This document shows, in pieces, positions 46,938 to 55,715 of a stretch of DNA of 64,000 bases. This stretch comes from Pacificibacter maritimus. Its GTDB lineage: Bacteria > Pseudomonadota > Alphaproteobacteria > Rhodobacterales > Rhodobacteraceae. The stretch is taken from contig NZ_RKQK01000005.1 of assembly GCF_003814915.1 (NCBI RefSeq), positions 1 to 64,000 of the forward strand, given 5' to 3'. Positions within the stretch are counted from its first letter, which is position 1, and each line of letters opens with the position of its first letter. A program made the position numbers and the translations under genes. The notes under the pieces were generated by a model. The model was not told the DNA's origin, made no database searches, and saw nothing but the letters and a program-made list of their open reading frames with translations.

Positions 46938-47517
46938 GTCGTTTTTCCTTTATCAGATTTACACCGATCAGGTGCAGTTCAGGTGAATTTACGACGACAT
47001 CGCGCCGTCGCTGATAGAGGTGGACTATGGAAAATTGTTTATCAACTATCTGACAGCGCTTAATAAAAGCCGAATTTTGCCGCTGCGTATTTTCGCTTAT
47101 TGTCGGCAAGTTGTCGCGAATGATTGAGGCTAAATATTGCTTGGGCTTCACTTGAACTGATCGTTGTGGCGGGCTTATGCGCAGTGAAGTGGCATATTTC
47201 TGCCCGTGCAAATTGCGCGAACAGAATTCGGCGAGTTTGGGCGCAAACCCGCCGCTCTAAATTTATGGTTATAGAGATTCTGCTCATCTTTTCGAATGCT
47301 AGGCGAAGACGAAGCACAAAACACTTATGTCCATATATTGTGGTTGAGGGGACTTGGGGCCCTAATTGCTATTGGCAATGATGCAAAATCGCACCGCTTT
47401 TTCCATGAAACTGCCGCATTTGCGCCGTTAACCTTAACGATCACTTGATGAATATGGTGAAAGAAGGCAAAAATTGGGCAATAATGAGGCAGTCCGCCAT
47501 TTTTGGTGGGCATCAAA
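46938..47517. other. Gene-free region between the EF-hand gene and a membrane-protein gene
   Basis: About 580 bases. Short open frames on both strands lack ribosome-binding sites and family features. I see no tRNA, terminator or repeat of note; composition is A+T-rich at 47,230-47,460. It should contain the promoters of the two flanking, divergent genes. Confidence 0.55.
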
Positions 47518-48411
47518 ATGGAAAAAAGTGTGTGGCATCGTATCACGCACGGCCAGTTTGAAGGGAAATGGGTAGTGTTTAACCGCTTGGTTGGTGCATT
47601 TGTGCGCTCTATACTTGTTGTGGCGTTGATCGTCATGCCATCACTTTTGCTGCCAAATGTTTCTGCGGATGCAGCACAGGTTGTCGCGTTGGTGGCAATG
47701 TTTGGCGCCGCGCTGACGTTTTTCGAATATATGTCCGCTTTTCCAGGCCTGATCGAGTTTCGCGATGCGCCGCCGTTTAACCGTGTGCGCTTCTTGTCGC
47801 TCTTCGTTACTATTTTTCTACTGACGCTGATTTGCCGAGGTATCTCCGACCCCTCCGTTCTAAGTGATTTTGTGACCGCTGTTGGCGCATTGATCGGTTA
47901 TGTGTTGGACCTCCCGTATTCGCCAGTGCGCTTGATGGTACAGGCGTTGCCAGACGAATCTGCGATGCAGCAAGTTAACTTGATGCGTGTTCTTGCTGGT
48001 CTTTCATATCTGTCGTCTTTGATTTCATTTGCCGTCTTTTTGGGTATGCTTCATCGTCGCAGTTGGCCCTCCAAATCAGGTTCGTTCAACGTTTGGATCA
48101 ACTTGCCCACCTTTGATCCGACCGTAGGTGGTGATGTGGTGTCACGGTTAAAGCGTGACGCGCGGGTGAACATTATTTTGGGCTTTGCTCTGCCTTTTAT
48201 TATTCCTGCCGTGCTGCAATCAGCATCCAGTCTTTTTGGTGCAATTTCCGTCGGCAACTATCAGTCCATGATTTGGACGGTTGCGGCATGGGCATTTTTG
48301 CCATCTTCACTCTTCATGCGTGGAGTAGCGATGCATAGGGTGGCGATCATGATCGATGACCAGCGCCGCCAAACCTATGCGGCTGCGGACCTAGAGCCAT
48401 TGTTGGCGTGA
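47518..48411 (+). CDS. Hypothetical integral membrane protein (297 aa)
   Basis: No family recognised. About six hydrophobic segments are visible (about 27-48, 58-78, 98-115, 122-140, 165-185, 222-250) with a basic cytosolic-looking N-terminus and a loop containing NLPTFDPTVGGDVVSRLKRD. The start is ATG 47518 (MEKSVWHR). The next gene starts inside its end (GTGA overlap), so the two are translationally coupled. Confidence 0.78.
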   Translation: MEKSVWHRITHGQFEGKWVVFNRLVGAFVRSILVVALIVMPSLLLPNVSADAAQVVALVAMFGAALTFFEYMSAFPGLIEFRDAPPFNRVRFLSLFVTIFLLTLICRGISDPSVLSDFVTAVGALIGYVLDLPYSPVRLMVQALPDESAMQQVNLMRVLAGLSYLSSLISFAVFLGMLHRRSWPSKSGSFNVWINLPTFDPTVGGDVVSRLKRDARVNIILGFALPFIIPAVLQSASSLFGAISVGNYQSMIWTVAAWAFLPSSLFMRGVAMHRVAIMIDDQRRQTYAAADLEPLLA

Positions 48412-49487
48412 GCTGGGGTGGCGTAATTTGGCGCGGCTTCCTCGTCGGCCTGTGTTCGATGACTGCGCCTTTATTTGCTCAAGATGTGCTTCGGGTTGCA
48501 ACGTGGAATGCAGAGCTTTCGCGCAAAGGGCCTGGAATTTTATTGCGCGACATCAAAGCAGGAAAAGATCCGCAAGTTCGTGAAGCCTTGGGGCATATTG
48601 CGAAGATCAAACCAGATGTATTGTTGCTCACAGGAGTGGATACAGATTTTGACGGGTGGTCCGCCAAAGCTTTGTCGGGTGCTTTGGGGGCGTTTGGCCA
48701 TGAAATGCCGCATGTGTTTTCCAAGCTAAGTAACGCGGGGGCGGAAACCCAGCGAGATCTGGACAAAGACGGACGAACAGGGCAGCGGCAGGATGCGCAG
48801 TCATTTGGTGATTTTCACGGCCAAGGCGGGCTTGTGGTTTTATCGCGCTTAGCAATCGACAAGGCAGAAATTCGCGATTTTTCAAGTTTGCTTTGGAAAG
48901 ACCTACCGCATGCGCGCTTTCCCGTGAATTTTTATGATCAGGGCGACTTAGAGGTCTTGCGCCTTTCTTCGGCAAGTCATTGGGATGTTCCGCTGATCTG
49001 GAACGGCACGCCTTTGCATCTGTTTGCCTTCTACGCAACTACACCCGTTTTTGACGGGGATGAGGATCGCAACGGATTGCGCAACGCGGATGAAATAGCC
49101 TTTTGGCGGCTGTATCTGGACAGCGCACTGGGCTCACAGCCTCCAGATGCGCCGTTTATATTGCTTGGGGATGCGAACCTTGATCCTGTTGATGGGGGGG
49201 GCTTGCATGATGAAATGGCTAAGTTGTTATCCGATCCGCGTTTGCAAGATCCGATGCCGCGCTCAAGCTATGGTGCAAAAGTGGCAAACAGGACCCATCA
49301 GGGGGATGCGAGTTTAGATACTGCTGACTGGGATGACCCTGATCCTGGCAATCTACGGGTCGACTATGTTTTGCCCTCACGTGACCTGAACATAGTTGGG
49401 TCTGGGGTTGCTTGGGTCGAGGCTACAAAGGCCGATGGGCCGATGTTTCGGCACGGGTTGGTTTGGGTCGATTTGCGCCATCCTTAG
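48408..49487 (+). CDS. Secreted endonuclease/exonuclease/phosphatase family protein
   Basis: 359 residues. A signal peptide (about 1-26, ending PLFAQ) is followed by the EEP fold: VLRVATWNAELS, IAKIKPDVLLLTGVDTD, GLVVLSRLAI, FILLGDANLDPVDGG, and LRVDYVLPSRDL with a C-terminal FRHGLVWVDLR. The Asp/Asn metal motif GDANLDP and the terminal His are kept, so it may be an active periplasmic or secreted nuclease or phosphodiesterase. GTG start overlapping the upstream stop. Confidence 0.85.
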   Translation: MSWGGVIWRGFLVGLCSMTAPLFAQDVLRVATWNAELSRKGPGILLRDIKAGKDPQVREALGHIAKIKPDVLLLTGVDTDFDGWSAKALSGALGAFGHEMPHVFSKLSNAGAETQRDLDKDGRTGQRQDAQSFGDFHGQGGLVVLSRLAIDKAEIRDFSSLLWKDLPHARFPVNFYDQGDLEVLRLSSASHWDVPLIWNGTPLHLFAFYATTPVFDGDEDRNGLRNADEIAFWRLYLDSALGSQPPDAPFILLGDANLDPVDGGGLHDEMAKLLSDPRLQDPMPRSSYGAKVANRTHQGDASLDTADWDDPDPGNLRVDYVLPSRDLNIVGSGVAWVEATKADGPMFRHGLVWVDLRHP

Positions 49488-49568
49488 TGGTATCCGGTGG
49501 CGCCATTCCTTGACGTTAGTGTCGTTGTGCGGTAGGCGAAACTGACTTTGAAACAAGGAAATTGCGAC

Positions 49569-50675
49569 ATGAGCACGCCATCTATTCTTATTCTACCTGG
49601 TGACGGTATTGGCCCTGAAGTGATGGCGGAAGTCGTCAAAGTAATCGACTGGTTTGGTGAAAAGCGTGACCTAAAATTTGATGTGTCGCATGATCTTGTT
49701 GGCGGTGCAGCCTATGACAAACACGGCACGCCTTTGGCCGATGAAACCATGGAAAAAGCTCAGAAAGCTGACGCAGTATTGCTTGGCGCCGTTGGGGGGC
49801 CAAAATACGATGTTTTGGATTTTTCTGTAAAGCCTGAGCGCGGCCTTTTGCGTTTGCGTAAAGAAATGGATTTGTTTTCGAACCTGCGCCCAGCACAGTG
49901 TTTCGATGCTTTGGCCGACTTTTCGTCTTTGAAAAAAGATGTGGTTGCTGGCCTTGATATCATGATCGTTCGCGAACTGACCTCTGGTATCTACTTTGGT
50001 GAACCACGTGGAATCATAAAAGAAGGCAACGAGCGCGTTGGCATCAATACGCAGCGCTACACTGAAAGCGAAATCGCACGCGTTGCGCGCTCTGCTTTTG
50101 AATTGGCGCGTAAGCGTGGAAACAAAGTCTGTTCCATGGAAAAAGCAAATGTTATGGAAAGCGGCATTTTGTGGCGCGATGTCGTGACAGAAATTCACCA
50201 AGCAGAATATGCAGATGTTGAGTTGTCTCACATGTATGCAGATGCCGGTGCGATGCAGCTCTGCCGCTGGCCCAAACAGTTTGACGTGATTGTTACAGAC
50301 AACCTGTTTGGTGATTTGCTCTCCGATGCGGCTGCTATGTTGACCGGCTCACTTGGCATGTTGCCATCAGCTTCATTGGGTGCGCCTATGGATAACGGTC
50401 GCCCGAAAGCACTGTACGAACCAGTACACGGTTCTGCGCCTGATATCGCAGGTCAAGGCAAGGCCAACCCAATTGCGTGCATCCTCTCATTTGCGATGGC
50501 GCTACGGTATTCATTCGATCTCGGTGATGATGCAACGCGTCTTGAAAAGGCTGTTGAAAAAGTTCTCGCTGATGGTGTTCGCACGGCGGATTTGTTGGGC
50601 GAAGATGGCGCAACGCCGGTTTCTACATCTGAAATGGGTGACAAGATCATCGAAGCGTTGACTGCAAGCCTATAA
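49569..50675 (+). CDS. leuB: 3-isopropylmalate dehydrogenase
   Basis: NAD-dependent oxidative decarboxylase of leucine synthesis, 368 residues. Motifs: [14 protein letters not shown] at 8-21, [14 protein letters not shown] near 138-151, [21 protein letters not shown] (in two parts) near 222, and [18 protein letters not shown] near 286-303. The start at 49569 has AAGGAAA upstream; an in-frame ATG at 49548 would only add 7 residues. A terminator follows. Confidence 0.97.
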   Translation: MSTPSILILPGDGIGPEVMAEVVKVIDWFGEKRDLKFDVSHDLVGGAAYDKHGTPLADETMEKAQKADAVLLGAVGGPKYDVLDFSVKPERGLLRLRKEMDLFSNLRPAQCFDALADFSSLKKDVVAGLDIMIVRELTSGIYFGEPRGIIKEGNERVGINTQRYTESEIARVARSAFELARKRGNKVCSMEKANVMESGILWRDVVTEIHQAEYADVELSHMYADAGAMQLCRWPKQFDVIVTDNLFGDLLSDAAAMLTGSLGMLPSASLGAPMDNGRPKALYEPVHGSAPDIAGQGKANPIACILSFAMALRYSFDLGDDATRLEKAVEKVLADGVRTADLLGEDGATPVSTSEMGDKIIEALTASL

Positions 50676-50695
50676 GGCCTGTCGTTACATTGATT

Positions 50696-50729
50696 AAACC
50701 GAGGCGGATTTGTTCTGCCTCGGTTTTTA
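50696..50729 (+). terminator. Rho-independent terminator after leuB
   Basis: AAACCGAGGC and GCCTCGGTTT pair perfectly around an 11-base loop (GGATTTGTTCT), ending in TTTTTATT. Confidence 0.92.
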
Positions 50730-50899
50730 TTTGCTTGCACTGTGGGGCGTGTGTCGCGCAGCATCGCCAAATGGCGTCTGTTTGTCGCGGATCGCCAATC
50801 TAATCCGCACTAAACTGCGACCTCGACAGGTACTAAAACAACTTGTACCAAAATACTTCAAACGCGTTGGTACAAACGAATGAAAAGGGAAGACAGACA

Positions 50900-51844
50900 A
50901 TGAATATCACAGGAGCATTCTACGCCCTTTTTGCATTTGCTGTTTTCGCGACCCATGACGCGTTGATCAAATATTTGGGCGTGTCCTATTCTCCGTTCCA
51001 GATGATCTTTTTCTCCACGTTGTTTTCGTTTCCTCTTGTGACGTTCATGTTGATGCGTGACAAAAATGAGGGGAACTTGCGCCCTGTACATCCATGGTGG
51101 ACACTTCTGCGTACGGTTTGTGCGAGTGCCAATGCGATGTGTGCTTTCTACGCCTTTACCGTTTTGCCATTGGCGCAGGTATACGCGATTCTTTTCGCCA
51201 CTCCCTTGTTGATTACTATTATGTCCATCCCCGTATTGGGCGAACGTGTTGGGCCGCATCGCTGGGCTGCAGTTTTTGTTGGTTTGGTTGGTGTCTTTGT
51301 CGTCTTGCGCCCTGGTGCTACGGAATTGTCTTTAGGTCATTTGGCGGCGCTTACGTGCGCATTCGTCGGTGGCATGGCGTCCATCATTGTGCGCAAAGTG
51401 GGTAGCGAAGAACGCACCGTCGTGCTGATGCTTTACCCAATGGTTGCAAATTTTGTGATCATGGGAGCTTTGATGGCAATTGATTACAAACCTATGCCTT
51501 TAGGTGACCTTGGTGGCATCGGTGCTTTGGCCATGTTGGGGTTCACTGGCGGCGTATTCTTGATTATTGCTTATAAAGCATCCGAGGCTGCCATTGTCGC
51601 GCCAATGCAATATTCACAAATCATTTGGGCCACTTTTTTCGGCGCTCTATTCTTTGGTGAGAGTATCGACCTACCAACGATTTTGGGGGCAAGCATTATT
51701 ATCGCGTCTGGCTTATACATCGTCTTTCGGGAATCAAAGAGCGGCACGTCAGAGAATACGCCTGTATTGCGCACGCGCTCTCGTGCCTCGTCAGCGACAT
51801 CATTTCGTGTTTCTCCGTTCTTACGGCGTACCAAACTAAAATAG
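50900..51844 (+). CDS. DMT-superfamily (EamA) transporter
   Basis: A 314-residue inner-membrane protein with about ten hydrophobic segments in two EamA repeats (about 5-140 and 155-290). Visible: FATHDALIKYLGVSYSPFQM and FYAFTVLPLAQVYAILFATP in the first repeat, MQYSQIIWATFFGALFFGES in the second. The start at 50900 (MNITGAFY) fits the first membrane helix. Substrate unknown; members export amino acids and nucleotides. Confidence 0.88.
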   Translation: MNITGAFYALFAFAVFATHDALIKYLGVSYSPFQMIFFSTLFSFPLVTFMLMRDKNEGNLRPVHPWWTLLRTVCASANAMCAFYAFTVLPLAQVYAILFATPLLITIMSIPVLGERVGPHRWAAVFVGLVGVFVVLRPGATELSLGHLAALTCAFVGGMASIIVRKVGSEERTVVLMLYPMVANFVIMGALMAIDYKPMPLGDLGGIGALAMLGFTGGVFLIIAYKASEAAIVAPMQYSQIIWATFFGALFFGESIDLPTILGASIIIASGLYIVFRESKSGTSENTPVLRTRSRASSATSFRVSPFLRRTKLK

Positions 51845-51985
51845 ACGGATGACGGGCCAAAATGCGGCAGCGTATCAGCTTAAGAGTACAGTTGATATAT
51901 TGGTGCTGATGGTAAGGCTGACCTTGGTCCTGCGGTGATCAAAGTCAGTCAGAGGCTTAACAAAAGTAGACATAACCGAATGGGA

Positions 51986-52906
51986 ATGAGCGCGCTCAAC
52001 ACGAATATAGACACACCACCAAAGTATATTTTCTTGGGGGCTTCGGGACGCATTGGCAGGCTTTTGACAGCCTTGTACGCGGAGGCAGCGGCGCCGCCTG
52101 TGGAATTGTTCTGGCAAGTTCGTCGACGCAAGAGCGATCTGAAAAATCAATTTCTATGGTCTGATTTCAAAGAGGCTGCCCCGTTGATTGATTGCGCCAA
52201 ATCCGTCGGCGGAATTGATGGACTGTTTGTGTTCTCTAGCCCTGCAGCAGACATAAGTAGGGCGCCTTCACACACCCTATCCCTTACTGTGTCATTGGTC
52301 GAACAAGCTATAATTGCAGCGAAATCAGCGAGGATCCCGCGTGTTGTGGTTGCGTCTTCCTCCGCTGTCTATGGTGCGGGGTGTGGGGTGCCTTTTATGG
52401 AAAGTGACCCTCTCGAGCCTGTAAACCCATATGGTCAGGCGAAGCGGGATATGGAGTTGCGTGCAAGGGAACTGGCTCAAAAGCTCGGTATCGAGCTGTG
52501 CTTGCTTCGCATCGGCAATGTTGCAGGCGCTGATGCTTTGTTAGGTGCGGCAGGCCAACGCACTGCAGATGATGAGCCTGTCTCTTTGGATATCTACCCT
52601 GATGGTGCTGGGCCTCGACGGTCCTACATCGGGCCAGAGCGGCTGCTTGAGGCTCTATGTGACTTGGCAATGCACCGCGCGATGTTGCCGACCGTTCTGA
52701 ACATTGCGGCGCAACGACCTGTTTCGATGAATGCGCTTTTGGATGCTGCGCAGATTCCGTGGGTCGCGCGTCATGTTCCTGCATCGCCAAAACAGGACAT
52801 CGTTTTGAATTGCGAGGCATTAGCGCAGTTGTCAGGTGGCGCGCCCTCTGATAGCGCAGCAGATGAAATTATATCACAATGGCACAAGGCCTTGAGCGCA
52901 ACATGA
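51986..52906 (+). CDS. NAD-dependent epimerase/dehydratase (SDR) of the exopolysaccharide cluster
   Basis: About 306 residues. The dinucleotide motif FLGASGRIGRLL, the catalytic SSSAVYG and YGQAKRD (YxxxK) mark an extended SDR. The start is unclear: ATGs at 51980 and 51986 and a GTG at 51935 are possible. The sugar transferase gene overlaps its end by ATGA. Likely a sugar-nucleotide-modifying enzyme supplying the cluster; exact reaction unknown. Confidence 0.82.
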   Translation: MSALNTNIDTPPKYIFLGASGRIGRLLTALYAEAAAPPVELFWQVRRRKSDLKNQFLWSDFKEAAPLIDCAKSVGGIDGLFVFSSPAADISRAPSHTLSLTVSLVEQAIIAAKSARIPRVVVASSSAVYGAGCGVPFMESDPLEPVNPYGQAKRDMELRARELAQKLGIELCLLRIGNVAGADALLGAAGQRTADDEPVSLDIYPDGAGPRRSYIGPERLLEALCDLAMHRAMLPTVLNIAAQRPVSMNALLDAAQIPWVARHVPASPKQDIVLNCEALAQLSGGAPSDSAADEIISQWHKALSAT

Positions 52907-53514
52907 CACTAGGAAAACGCTTTTTTGATATCGGGTTGGCGCTTGTGTTGTCGATCATCCTTGCGCCAGTTGTTTTAATCTTGGCGGTTGTCTTGCTTGT
53001 CAAAGAAGGTGGCCCTGTCTTCTATCTGTCTGAGCGGATGAAGACGGTAGACAAAGGGTTCTTGTTGATCAAGTTTCGGACCATGCGCATGGTCTCGGAT
53101 GACCGCGGTGTTTCGGGTGGTGATAAACTGGATCGTATCACGCCATTGGGCCGCATCATGCGCAAAACTCGCTTGGATGAATTGCCTCAACTTTGGAATG
53201 TCTTGCGCGGCGATATTTCATTTGTCGGTCCGCGCCCGCCCTTGCGTATTTATGTTGAGCAATTTCCTGAACTTTACGGCCAAGTTTTGAAGTCGCGACC
53301 TGGTATCACGGGGCTGGCATCAGTAAGGTTTTATGCGCATGAAGAGCTGCTGCTGTCACGGTGCCACACTGCACAAGAAACGGATCGGGTTTATGTTCGT
53401 GACTGTATTCCGCGTAAGGCGAAATTAGACATCATTTATCAAAAGCATCGGTCGCTGTGCTTCGATATTAGACTCATGATCGAAACCATTCTTCCTCGCA
53501 TTCAAAAATTCTGA
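52903..53514 (+). CDS. Initiating sugar (polyprenyl-phosphate glycosyl-1-phosphate) transferase
   Basis: 203 residues of the PglC/WcaJ catalytic domain: a membrane-embedded hydrophobic stretch (about 9-33), KEGGPVFYLSERM, LLIKFRTM, and RKTRLDELPQLWNVLRGD followed by ISFVGPRPPL, which hold the catalytic acidic residues. It transfers a sugar phosphate to undecaprenyl phosphate to begin repeat-unit assembly. Start ATG overlaps the upstream stop (ATGA); the larger N-terminal domain of WcaJ is absent. Confidence 0.92.
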   Translation: MTLGKRFFDIGLALVLSIILAPVVLILAVVLLVKEGGPVFYLSERMKTVDKGFLLIKFRTMRMVSDDRGVSGGDKLDRITPLGRIMRKTRLDELPQLWNVLRGDISFVGPRPPLRIYVEQFPELYGQVLKSRPGITGLASVRFYAHEELLLSRCHTAQETDRVYVRDCIPRKAKLDIIYQKHRSLCFDIRLMIETILPRIQKF

Positions 53515-53542
53515 AGCATTACCTCGCCTAAAACGAATTGCC

Positions 53543-53558
53543 GCAAGTGAAAACTTGC
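53543..53558. repeat. Small hairpin upstream of the CapD-type gene
   Basis: GCAAGT, the GNRA-type loop GAAA, ACTTGC: a perfect 6-bp hairpin about 85 bases before the capD-type start. No T-tract follows; the role is unknown. Confidence 0.45.
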
Positions 53559-53642
53559 ATTTGCTACAACTTACGCGGGATAAGAAATGCATGCCCACGG
53601 TGGCCTAAGTCAATCTGTCTGTTGTAAAAAACGAGTTAAATT

Positions 53643-55535
53643 ATGTTAGTTCAGGGCCTTACGAACTTACCAGCGCGATTCGTACGGATCATTTTGGTGT
53701 GTACTGACATGACCTTGGTCATCTGTGCCCTAGGCTTATCCTTCACTTTGTTAGGTGAATTTTCGCTATTGTTGCAGCCCGTTTCAATTAATGTGCTCAT
53801 TCCTGCGATGGCAATGATTGGTTTTGCAGGGATCATCGGTTTTGGACTGCACCGCATCAAACTTGTCATGTTTGGTGCGCGTGATGTGTTTAAAATATCT
53901 TTGGCCGCGCTTGCTCTAAGTTTTCTTTACGCAGCGCTGTTGCTGGCTACAAAGCTTTCGGGCGTTCCGTCTAAAACGATCATTTTCGGCGGAGCATTTT
54001 TTTGTTTAAGCATCGGTGTGCGCGTGCTGGCTATTGCGACTTTGTCATTTTTGCGGGCTCAAATCAGTGACCGTCGTGCAGTTGCCATTTTTGGTGCAGG
54101 CGGTGTGGGTATCCAATTGGCATCTGCCTTACGCCAATCGAGTGAAATGCGGCCGGTTTTCTTTTTTGATGACAATCCAAACCTGCAAGGGATGGCAATT
54201 GGCGGAATTCCCGTTTTGGGGATTAAGCAAATGAAGAAAGACTTGACCGATTACAAAATTGATACCGTTCTGGTCGCGCTGCCCGAAGAGGCGAAAGAAC
54301 GTCGTGCGGCAGTTATCGAACAGTTGGAAGCCCTTGGTATGAATGTGCGTGTTCTTCCCTCTGTTGTCGATTTATTGGTAGGGCGTGGGAACGAAGCGCT
54401 GTTTCGCACGGTAAGCCCCGATGAGATACTTGGCCGTGATGCTGTGGATCTTGAGGTTCCAGACATTGCGAAAAGTTTTGCGGGTCGTGTGGTGATGGTG
54501 ACTGGGGCAGGTGGATCCATTGGGTCAGAACTGTCACGACAAATTTTCAACTGTAGACCCGCTAAAATTGTTCTATTCGATCAAAGTGAATTCAATCTCT
54601 ATCAAGTTGATTTTGAGCTAAAAGAGTTAGGTCGGGCGGGGGGCATTGAAGTTGTCACATGTTTGGGGTCGGTGACCGATCCTGTACGGGTTCGTGATGT
54701 GATGACGACAGAGAAGGTCGAAATTGTCTTTCATGCGGCCGCCTATAAACACGTACCAATGATTGAGGAAAATGAACTAGAAGGCGCGTCGAACAACGTC
54801 ATCGGTACCAAAGTCGTTGCCGATGCCGCTGCTCAAAATAATGTTGAACGGTTCATTTTGGTGTCGACCGATAAGGCTGTGCGCCCGACAAATATTATGG
54901 GCGCGACCAAGCGCATGGCTGAGCTGGTGATTCAAGATATTCAAACCCGCTCGCCCGATACTTTGTTTTCCATGGTGCGCTTCGGAAATGTACTCGGGTC
55001 GTCAGGGTCTGTTTTGCCCTTGTTTCAAACACAAATTGAAGCAGGTGGACCTGTCACTGTGACCCATGCGGAAGTTACCCGTTTTTTCATGACAATATCA
55101 GAAGCCGCACGGCTGGTCCTTTTGGCAGGCGCCTATGCGCAGGGCGGAGATGTCTTTGTTCTGGATATGGGAAAGCCTCAGAAAATCATGGAAATCGCGC
55201 GAAGGTTGATCAAGCTGTCAGGGCGAACAGTCAAGGAATCGGATTCCGATGTTGGTGATATTGAAATCAAAGTAACAGGGTTAAGGCCCGGCGAAAAACT
55301 TTACGAAGAATTGCTGCTGGATCACGACAATCTATGCGCGACGCCGCACCCTAAGATTTTGCGAGCTGAGGAAACGAAATTGTCTCAATCAGACGTCGCA
55401 GCGATGTTGCTTGAATTAAATGTTGCAATAAAAACCGCAAATGCGTCTCACATGCGTAAAATTGTGCGTGAGAGGGTCGATGGCTACGCCGAACATTCCT
55501 TGGCGCATGGAACAAAGATGCCCAACCCTTCATAG
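53643..55535 (+). CDS. Membrane-bound nucleoside-diphosphate-sugar epimerase/dehydratase, CapD/WbpM type
   Basis: 630 residues. Four hydrophobic segments (about 10-110), a CoA-binding-like Rossmann region (IFGAGGVGIQLA near 145), and the polysaccharide biosynthesis/SDR domain beginning VTGAGGSIGSELSRQI near 285-300. Motifs AAAYKHVPMIEENELEG and LVSTDKAVRPTNIMGATKR are typical of UDP-GlcNAc 4,6-dehydratases. It likely makes the UDP-4-keto-6-deoxy sugar used by the sugar transferase nearby. Confidence 0.92.
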   Translation: MLVQGLTNLPARFVRIILVCTDMTLVICALGLSFTLLGEFSLLLQPVSINVLIPAMAMIGFAGIIGFGLHRIKLVMFGARDVFKISLAALALSFLYAALLLATKLSGVPSKTIIFGGAFFCLSIGVRVLAIATLSFLRAQISDRRAVAIFGAGGVGIQLASALRQSSEMRPVFFFDDNPNLQGMAIGGIPVLGIKQMKKDLTDYKIDTVLVALPEEAKERRAAVIEQLEALGMNVRVLPSVVDLLVGRGNEALFRTVSPDEILGRDAVDLEVPDIAKSFAGRVVMVTGAGGSIGSELSRQIFNCRPAKIVLFDQSEFNLYQVDFELKELGRAGGIEVVTCLGSVTDPVRVRDVMTTEKVEIVFHAAAYKHVPMIEENELEGASNNVIGTKVVADAAAQNNVERFILVSTDKAVRPTNIMGATKRMAELVIQDIQTRSPDTLFSMVRFGNVLGSSGSVLPLFQTQIEAGGPVTVTHAEVTRFFMTISEAARLVLLAGAYAQGGDVFVLDMGKPQKIMEIARRLIKLSGRTVKESDSDVGDIEIKVTGLRPGEKLYEELLLDHDNLCATPHPKILRAEETKLSQSDVAAMLLELNVAIKTANASHMRKIVRERVDGYAEHSLAHGTKMPNPS

Positions 55536-55715
55536 AATAGGATGGCTTATTTACAGGGCGGTGAACTGGAGTTCTGCTGCCTTTGCTGCTTAAAAGACAC
55601 GCCAGAAAATTCATTGGGCGCGAAAACGCCCGCCAACAGTCATTGATGCAATTTCACGTGGGCCGAGCCAGTTTATTTGCTATGCTGACCTAAATACGAA
55701 AATGCGGGTGAAAAA

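Noticed and set aside
46864-47381. Overlapping short frames in the gap after the EF-hand gene
   Set aside because: No ribosome-binding sites, no signal peptides, and no plausible domain; they appear on both strands by chance.
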